The notes under the pieces are model-generated. The model did no database searches, was not told the origin of the DNA, and saw only the letters and a program-made list of their open reading frames with translations. The position numbers were made by a program, and so were the translations under genes. Positions 59,049 to 64,000 of a stretch of DNA of 64,000 nucleotides are shown one piece after another (the first letter of the stretch is position 1; each line of letters begins with the position of its first letter). Source of the DNA: Pyrinomonas methylaliphatogenes (lineage in GTDB: Bacteria > Acidobacteriota > Blastocatellia > Pyrinomonadales > Pyrinomonadaceae); NCBI RefSeq assembly GCF_000820845.2, contig NZ_CBXV010000008.1, positions 375,001 to 439,000 on the forward strand. Direction: 5' to 3'.

Positions 59049-60542
59049 ATGCTGCACTCGCTCAGTGAAGTGACCGAACAGGGCGGAGGGCGGCTCCGCC
59101 GTCTGATCCTATTTTCGCTCTTCGCGCTCGCTTTCTGTGCGCCCCATTCGATAGCTGCAACGCAACTCTTCTGGGCTGTGGGGCTGCTTCTGTGGGCGGC
59201 GCTCCTGTGCACGAAGCGCGGTCGTGCGGAGCTTGCGCGCACGCCGCTCGATTATGCCCTTCTCGGTTTCTTCGCGCTCACGATCATCTCTTCGCTCTTC
59301 TCCTACGAACCGGAAGTGTCCATCGGCAAGCTCCGTGGCGCGAGTCTTTTCACCATCGCTTATCTTGTCGCACAGAACGCTCGCACGTTGAGCGCTGTGC
59401 GGAAGCTCGCCTTCGTGCTCATCGCTTCGTGCATGATCAACGTCGGCTATACGTTCATCGAACGCGCCATCGGGCGAGGAGTGAAGATCTACGCGCTGGC
59501 GGCAAATAGCCCGCTGCGCGCGGCGAAGGTTCAAGAAGGCGATACGCTGCTTGAAGTGGATGGGCACAAGATCAAGAGCGCGCAAGATCTCGAGAGCGCG
59601 TTGTCTACGCCTTCCGCGCAGCCCGCTCAAGTGAAGGTCTACCGCTACGAATGGGTCGGCACGCTCGATGTTCCGCGCGCGTTATTGAACGGAACGAGCG
59701 CAGAAGAGCGGCTCGGCATCGTCCGGTGGGGGCGCGGGCGCGATTGGCGCGCTTCCGGTTTCTACGGCCACTATGCGACCTATGCGGAAGTTTTGCAGTT
59801 GATCGCCTCGCTCGCCCTTGGCCTTCTCGTCGCCGCATGGCAGGGCGGCGTCCGGCAACGCGCCGTTCTGTCGCTCACCGTGGCGTTGGTCGGGTTGCTC
59901 GGCGCGCTCTTCTTGACGGTGACGCGCGCTTCGTGGCTCGCGTTTTTGCTTTCGGGCTTTGTCATCGTCGCGGTTGGCACGATGAGTCGGCGCGCTGTTT
60001 TGGCGATGGTCGTCGCGGCCTTGCTCGTCGCGCCGTTCGGCATAAGCTTCCTGCAACAGAAAAGGAACGTCGGCTTTTTCGATCGCCGCGATGGCTCCAT
60101 ACAGTGGCGCGAGACCGTCTATCGCGAAGGCCTTCACCTGCTCATCAGTCGTCCGCGACATCTGCTCGTTGGCATCGGGATGGATTCGATCAAACGCCAT
60201 TGGCGCGAGTGGGGCATGTTCGATCAGGGGCGACTGCCGATCGGGCACATGCACTCGACGCCGTTGCAATTGGCGCTCGAACGCGGGATACCAACGCTCG
60301 TCGTGTGGCTTATTCTTCTCGCCCTCTATGCGCGCATGCTCTGGCGCATGTTGCGCGAAAGAGATCTCAGCGATTGGCGAGATCGCGGGATCGTCTTAGG
60401 TGCGCTCGGCGGGCTTGTCGGCTTCTTCGCGAGCGGCCTCGTGCACTACAATCTCGGCGATTCGGAAGTGGCGATGGTTTTTTACTTCATCATGGGATTG
60501 ACGCTCGCCATCGAACGCGAAACCGTTAGAGACGGCATCTAA
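59049..60542 (+). CDS. O-antigen ligase/polymerase family protein with an embedded PDZ-like domain
   Basis: A 497-aa membrane protein of the Wzy/WaaL superfamily. Hydrophobic segments occur at residues about 20-140 and again at about 240-490. The long periplasmic loop contains ETVYREGLHLLISRPRHLLVGIGMDS and HMHSTPLQLALERG, the O-antigen ligase signature. Between the two membrane halves, residues about 145-215 resemble a PDZ domain: LAANSPLRAAKVQEGDTLLE then VDGHKIKSAQDLESAL. This domain would face the periplasm and could bind protein termini. I do not know such an insertion as standard. The protein may be the ligase or the polymerase of this locus; no other candidate is in the window. Confidence 0.85.
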   Translation: MLHSLSEVTEQGGGRLRRLILFSLFALAFCAPHSIAATQLFWAVGLLLWAALLCTKRGRAELARTPLDYALLGFFALTIISSLFSYEPEVSIGKLRGASLFTIAYLVAQNARTLSAVRKLAFVLIASCMINVGYTFIERAIGRGVKIYALAANSPLRAAKVQEGDTLLEVDGHKIKSAQDLESALSTPSAQPAQVKVYRYEWVGTLDVPRALLNGTSAEERLGIVRWGRGRDWRASGFYGHYATYAEVLQLIASLALGLLVAAWQGGVRQRAVLSLTVALVGLLGALFLTVTRASWLAFLLSGFVIVAVGTMSRRAVLAMVVAALLVAPFGISFLQQKRNVGFFDRRDGSIQWRETVYREGLHLLISRPRHLLVGIGMDSIKRHWREWGMFDQGRLPIGHMHSTPLQLALERGIPTLVVWLILLALYARMLWRMLRERDLSDWRDRGIVLGALGGLVGFFASGLVHYNLGDSEVAMVFYFIMGLTLAIERETVRDGI

Positions 60543-60572
60543 ACTTTGACGGCGAAAAAGGGGAAGCGCGTG

Positions 60573-61445
60573 ATGAGCAGGTTTGCGATCATCGGGGCGA
60601 TCACGCTTTCGCTAGCTAGCGGCGGAGCGTTCAACTGCAATCCAGCGCGATTCGAGACCGGAACGAGGTCCACGATGCGAGTTCTATCGGAAGGGGCGCA
60701 CAGCCCGGTTGCCGATGCTTTCCTGGCTATCGCGCGCGACGCCGAAACTTACGCGAAACTACGCGCGCTCGTGACCGATCTTCCGCAGCTTAGCGAAGAT
60801 CATTTCGCTTCCAACATCGTCGTCGCCGCATTTCTCGGGCAACGCCCGACTGGCGGCTACCGCGTCACAATCGAAAGCGATGGGCGAAGAATCCGGATCG
60901 GCAGCGAAGGCCCACCGCCCGATGCTCTGGTGACACAAGTTCTGACGACGCCTTTCAAGATCGTCTCCTTACCCTGGGCGAAAGATGATCCGGTGATCAT
61001 CGAAGCCGATGGTGCGTGGCAACGCATGATGCGGCCTTACCGCGTGTTGTCTGGCGAATTCAAAGTTTCGGGCGGGATCGCTGGGCGAAGCGAGAGTTTT
61101 GAGTTGACTGGCGAGTTGCGCATCATGCGCCAAGGCGATTTGGCGACGGTGTTGTTTGAACTTCAGGGGCCAAAAGCTGCACTAAGAGGCGCGGCCACTG
61201 GCAGCGTCCGCCGCGATGGCGCGGTCGAGATCGATGATTTGAGCTTCAAACCCTTGATTCCGCCGCCATGCCCGCGAGTGAGGGCGAGCGGACTGTTTAC
61301 GGAGAACGAAGAGGAACTGAAGCTCAATCTCTCCCCGCAACCCTGTAATGCGACGGACGCTTTCAACGGCAGCGGGCAGTTGAATTCGAGGGCGACGGCC
61401 CCTGCTCCCAAACGCAACGATCCAAACAAAGGACGGCTGCTTTAA
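60573..61445 (+). CDS. Secreted hypothetical protein
   Basis: A 290-aa protein with a signal peptide (IIGAITLSLASGGAFNC; the Cys may be a lipobox, though the preceding residues are atypical). A Gly/Arg-poor middle has regular strands (YRVTIESDGRRIRIGS) around a PrcB-like pattern (HFASNIVVAAFLGQRPTGGY), which suggests the protease-complex PrcB C-terminal-like domain. The last third is of low similarity. The ATG at 60573 has AAGGGGAA upstream; a TTG at 60546 is the alternative. It follows the O-antigen ligase gene closely, but a functional connection is not evident. Confidence 0.68.
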   Translation: MSRFAIIGAITLSLASGGAFNCNPARFETGTRSTMRVLSEGAHSPVADAFLAIARDAETYAKLRALVTDLPQLSEDHFASNIVVAAFLGQRPTGGYRVTIESDGRRIRIGSEGPPPDALVTQVLTTPFKIVSLPWAKDDPVIIEADGAWQRMMRPYRVLSGEFKVSGGIAGRSESFELTGELRIMRQGDLATVLFELQGPKAALRGAATGSVRRDGAVEIDDLSFKPLIPPPCPRVRASGLFTENEEELKLNLSPQPCNATDAFNGSGQLNSRATAPAPKRNDPNKGRLL

Positions 61446-61475
61446 CGGAGAGCAACCTCCTTTCAAGGATGAGGG

Positions 61476-61507
61476 TCGGCGAAGCGAGACGCACCTCGCT
61501 TCGCCGA
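61476..61507. terminator. Bidirectional hairpin between convergent genes
   Basis: A perfect 13-bp stem (TCGGCGAAGCGAG with CTCGCTTCGCCGA) and a 6-nt loop lies between the convergent genes ending at 61445 and 61514. It lacks a T-run on either side, so it may be a transcription barrier or RNA 3'-end stabiliser. Confidence 0.65.
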
Positions 61508-61513
61508 GAGTCT

Positions 61514-62884
61514 TCAAGGCCTATCTTTGAACTGATCGTAAAGCTCAGTGTGCCGGCTGACGAGCGGGATCTGTTTTCCGTTGATGAACAGATAGCGGAT
61601 GTTCGTGCGCGGTTCGAGCAGATCGCCATCGGCGACGACGAGGTTGGCGATCTTACCCGGCTCGATCGAGCCGACGCGATCGGCGATGCCCAGAATCTGT
61701 GCCGGATAGAGCGTCACGGCCTTCAGAGCTTCATCTTTAGGCAGTCCGAAAGCCGCCGCCATTCCAGCGTGATAAGGTAGATCGCGCACATGCGCGCCCG
61801 TATCTCCGGTCGAGATGCAAAAGCGCACGCCAGCCTTCTGGAGTTTGGCCGCATTTTCAAAGAGCAGATCGTATGGGTCGTCTTCGCGCATCGGTAGATC
61901 GAGCACGCCATCTAGGATCACGGGAATGTTCTTCTCATGAAGGAGCGACGCGACCTTCCACGCATCGTTTCCGCCCAAGATGATCGGCTTCAACTTCATC
62001 TCTTCGGCGAAGCGGATGACGGCGCGGATCTCCTGCTCGCGATCGGCGCGGAAGATCACAGGACGTTCACCGCGAACGTATGGGACGAGCGCTTCGAGCA
62101 CAACGTTGCGATCTGGACGTGGGACGTTTCGATTGTCGCGCGCGTAAGCTTCTTGCGCGCGCGCATAAGCTTCCGCATCGCGCAACAGTTTGCGCAGGCG
62201 CTCCACCTGCTGATCGCGCGCGCGGATCGCTTCGGTTAGATCTGGCTGCCGCTGCTGCGCCTGCATGAAGGCGAATTCGGCGCGCCCGCCACCACCGACG
62301 CGCGGGAAATCGATGACGAGCGCGGCGGCGGGAACCAACGCCATCTCCCATTGGGTCGTTCCGTCAAGGTTGATGATGGCGGCTTGTCCCGCAATGATGC
62401 CGCCGCGCGGAAGCGTAGCAACGGTCGTCACGCCGTTGAAGCGCGTGACGCCGACGTGCGCGCTGTGCGGGTTGATGGCGATGATCGCTTGCGCGTTCGG
62501 GTTCATGTCGCCGATTTCGCTGAGATCCACCGTCCCGGGCGCGCCCGTCGGAACCTCGACCAAGCCGAGCGACGTTCCGGCATCGATCATTCCGGGATAG
62601 ACGGTGAGGCCGCTTGCGTCTATCTCTTGCGCGCCAGCGGGGATCGAAACGTTCGCTCCGACAGCCTCGATCTTGCCGTCGCGAATGACGACCGTGCCGC
62701 GCTCGATCACCGGACCGGCAACCGTCACGATGCGCGCGTTCTTGATGGCATAAAGGCCCTGTGGACCGGTTTTGACGCGCTCGACGACGACGCGATTGAG
62801 CTGCTGCGCCCCGATTGCCGCGGCGAAGGCGAGAACGATCACGGAGAGTTTGATCGGATTAGCGGCGAGCTTTTTCATGATCAT
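61514..62884 (-). CDS. Secreted amidohydrolase family protein
   Basis: A 456-aa protein of the imidazolonepropionase-like amidohydrolase group, with a signal peptide ([16 protein letters not shown]). After a small beta-sandwich ([19 protein letters not shown]) comes the barrel entry [13 protein letters not shown], in which the metal-binding His pair of typical members is replaced (DAGT instead of DxHxH), and a region near [21 protein letters not shown] late [19 protein letters not shown] and [20 protein letters not shown] complete the fold. Lack of the canonical HxH hints at a non-catalytic or altered-metal role. Its ATG overlaps the stop of the preceding gene by four bases. Confidence 0.85.
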   Translation of the reverse strand: MIMKKLAANPIKLSVIVLAFAAAIGAQQLNRVVVERVKTGPQGLYAIKNARIVTVAGPVIERGTVVIRDGKIEAVGANVSIPAGAQEIDASGLTVYPGMIDAGTSLGLVEVPTGAPGTVDLSEIGDMNPNAQAIIAINPHSAHVGVTRFNGVTTVATLPRGGIIAGQAAIINLDGTTQWEMALVPAAALVIDFPRVGGGGRAEFAFMQAQQRQPDLTEAIRARDQQVERLRKLLRDAEAYARAQEAYARDNRNVPRPDRNVVLEALVPYVRGERPVIFRADREQEIRAVIRFAEEMKLKPIILGGNDAWKVASLLHEKNIPVILDGVLDLPMREDDPYDLLFENAAKLQKAGVRFCISTGDTGAHVRDLPYHAGMAAAFGLPKDEALKAVTLYPAQILGIADRVGSIEPGKIANLVVADGDLLEPRTNIRYLFINGKQIPLVSRHTELYDQFKDRP

Positions 62885-64000
62885 TGGTCGTAGTCACCTC
62901 CATCCCAGATGTCATCCGCATACTCGTAAGCTGTGCGGCGCGGACGGGGCACCGCCGGCGCGGGCCCTTGCGCTGGCGGGCGATTCGGTTCGGCTTGTTC
63001 TAGTTGCGCGCGCTCGCGTTCGAGCTCGGCGCGACGGGCGAGATCCTGTTGCCGATCGAAGAAGACTTCGCCATCGATCAGCGTCATCTCGACGCGCGAA
63101 TAGACGCTCAACGGATGACCATTCCAGATCGCCAGATCGGCATCCTTCCCGACGTCGATCGAACCGACGCGATCGTCGATCCCCAACTGCCACGCCGGAT
63201 TGAGCGTGATGAGCTTGAGCGCCTCGTCTTCGGTCAATCCGCCATACTTCATCATCTTAGCCGCTTCGATGTTCAGCCGACGCGCGCGCTCATCCGAATC
63301 AGAGTTGACCGAGACGTTGACGCCATGCCGCACCATGATCGCCGCGTTGTACGGGATCCCGTCGTAAGCCTCGATCTTGTAGCCCCAAAAGTCGGCGAAA
63401 GTGGACGCTCCTGCGCCATGGCGCGCGATCTCGCTGGCGACCTTGTAGCCTTCGAGCACGTGTTGGAAGGTGCGCACTTTGAAGCCGAACTCATCGGCCA
63501 ATCGGATGAGCATCAGGATCTCGTCCGCGCGGTAACAGTGCGCGTGGACCAATCGTTTGCCTTCGAGGATTTCGACCAAAGGTTCAAGCTGTAGATCGCG
63601 CCGCGGCGGGATCAGATTCTTTTCGCCGCGCGCAAGTCGCGCTCGATACTCGTCCCACTCGGCTTTGTAATTGCGCGCGCGCGTGAAGGCGTCGCGGATC
63701 GTCTCTTCAACGCCCATGCGCGTGGCCGGATAACGGCGCGGCTGGCCCGGCAAGGCCGGAAAGTTGGACCGCTTCGGATTTTCGCCGAGCGCGAATTTGA
63801 TCCCGGGCGGCGCGCCGGGAAAGATGAACTCTTCGATGGGCCGCCCGTATTTGATCTTAACGACCATGTTCTGCCCGCCGATGGCATTGGCCGACCCGTG
63901 CAGGACGTTGAGCGTGGTGACGCCTCCGGCCAACTCGCGGTAGAGATCGACATCAGTCGGATTAAGCACATCGCGGATGCGGACCATCGAGGTGACCGAC
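62881..64000 (-). CDS. Amidohydrolase family protein (partial, 5' end beyond the window)
   Basis: The C-terminal ~373 codons of an amidohydrolase; the frame stays open to the window edge, where the codons read [14 protein letters not shown], so the start lies outside. Metal-ligand-type motifs are seen: [13 protein letters not shown], and [15 protein letters not shown] corresponding to the late Asp. [20 protein letters not shown] and [20 protein letters not shown] are typical of the imidazolonepropionase-like group. The tail is Pro/Arg/Asp-rich. It is coupled by a 4-bp overlap to a paralogue downstream, and together they may act as a heteromeric pair outside the cytoplasm. Confidence 0.88.
   Translation of the reverse strand, partial: SVTSMVRIRDVLNPTDVDLYRELAGGVTTLNVLHGSANAIGGQNMVVKIKYGRPIEEFIFPGAPPGIKFALGENPKRSNFPALPGQPRRYPATRMGVEETIRDAFTRARNYKAEWDEYRARLARGEKNLIPPRRDLQLEPLVEILEGKRLVHAHCYRADEILMLIRLADEFGFKVRTFQHVLEGYKVASEIARHGAGASTFADFWGYKIEAYDGIPYNAAIMVRHGVNVSVNSDSDERARRLNIEAAKMMKYGGLTEDEALKLITLNPAWQLGIDDRVGSIDVGKDADLAIWNGHPLSVYSRVEMTLIDGEVFFDRQQDLARRAELERERAQLEQAEPNRPPAQGPAPAVPRPRRTAYEYADDIWDGGDYDQ

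Overview
The window is about 60% GC, densely coded, and carries no rRNA, tRNA or cas genes that I can see. The gene content (nrdR next to lon, two ECF sigma genes, a c-di-AMP operon, many secreted proteins of a type I associate with Acidobacteriota, and KimA-like potassium uptake) suggests a chromosome of a Blastocatellia-like acidobacterium, perhaps a relative of Pyrinomonas. That placement is inferred from protein character and was not tested.

Layout. 1-18 kb is mostly housekeeping: an ECF sigma factor, a flippase-like membrane protein, NrdR, Lon, a LysM lytic transglycosylase, ComM, a sigma/anti-sigma/DUF4097 operon, a MoxR-VWA pair, a Nudix/metallo-beta-lactamase fusion, ribosomal protein S21 and a zinc-ribbon protein. 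18-32 kb holds a cyclic di-AMP theme. KimA lies behind a ydaO-type c-di-AMP riboswitch with its own promoter and terminator, a second APC permease follows, and cdaA-cdaR-glmM lies further on. Between them are a TPR/sigma-54 activator and a PilT-type ATPase operon. 32-60.5 kb is a surface-polysaccharide locus: UDP-HexNAc dehydrogenase, UDP-GlcNAc 2-epimerase, heparinase-like protein, asparagine synthase, Wzx flippase, several glycosyltransferases, a Gfo/Idh/MocA fusion, a sugar epimerase, a WbaP-type initiating transferase and an O-antigen ligase with an embedded PDZ-like domain. 60.5-64 kb has a secreted protein and two secreted amidohydrolases; the last runs off the end.

Inside the polysaccharide locus, 40.7-44.5 kb is a decaying accessory island. 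It has a 3' gene fragment, a small secreted protein, an M15-peptidase/CBM6/metal-binding pseudogene broken by an exact 26-bp tandem duplication, and another gene split by an internally deleted IS607-like element.

The most unusual signal is a set of repeat-spacer-repeat cassettes (about 755-842, 18211-18317, 29120-29436, 31931-32086, 44101-44210, and weakly 39217-39291). Each has its own 21-38 bp direct repeat, but the repeat-to-repeat pitch is always 60-72 bp and the spacer about 30-46 bp. One sits in frame inside a coding sequence. This geometry resembles minimal CRISPR units made from unrelated target sequences. Off-target Cas1-Cas2 integration is one possible cause and an unknown duplication mechanism is another.
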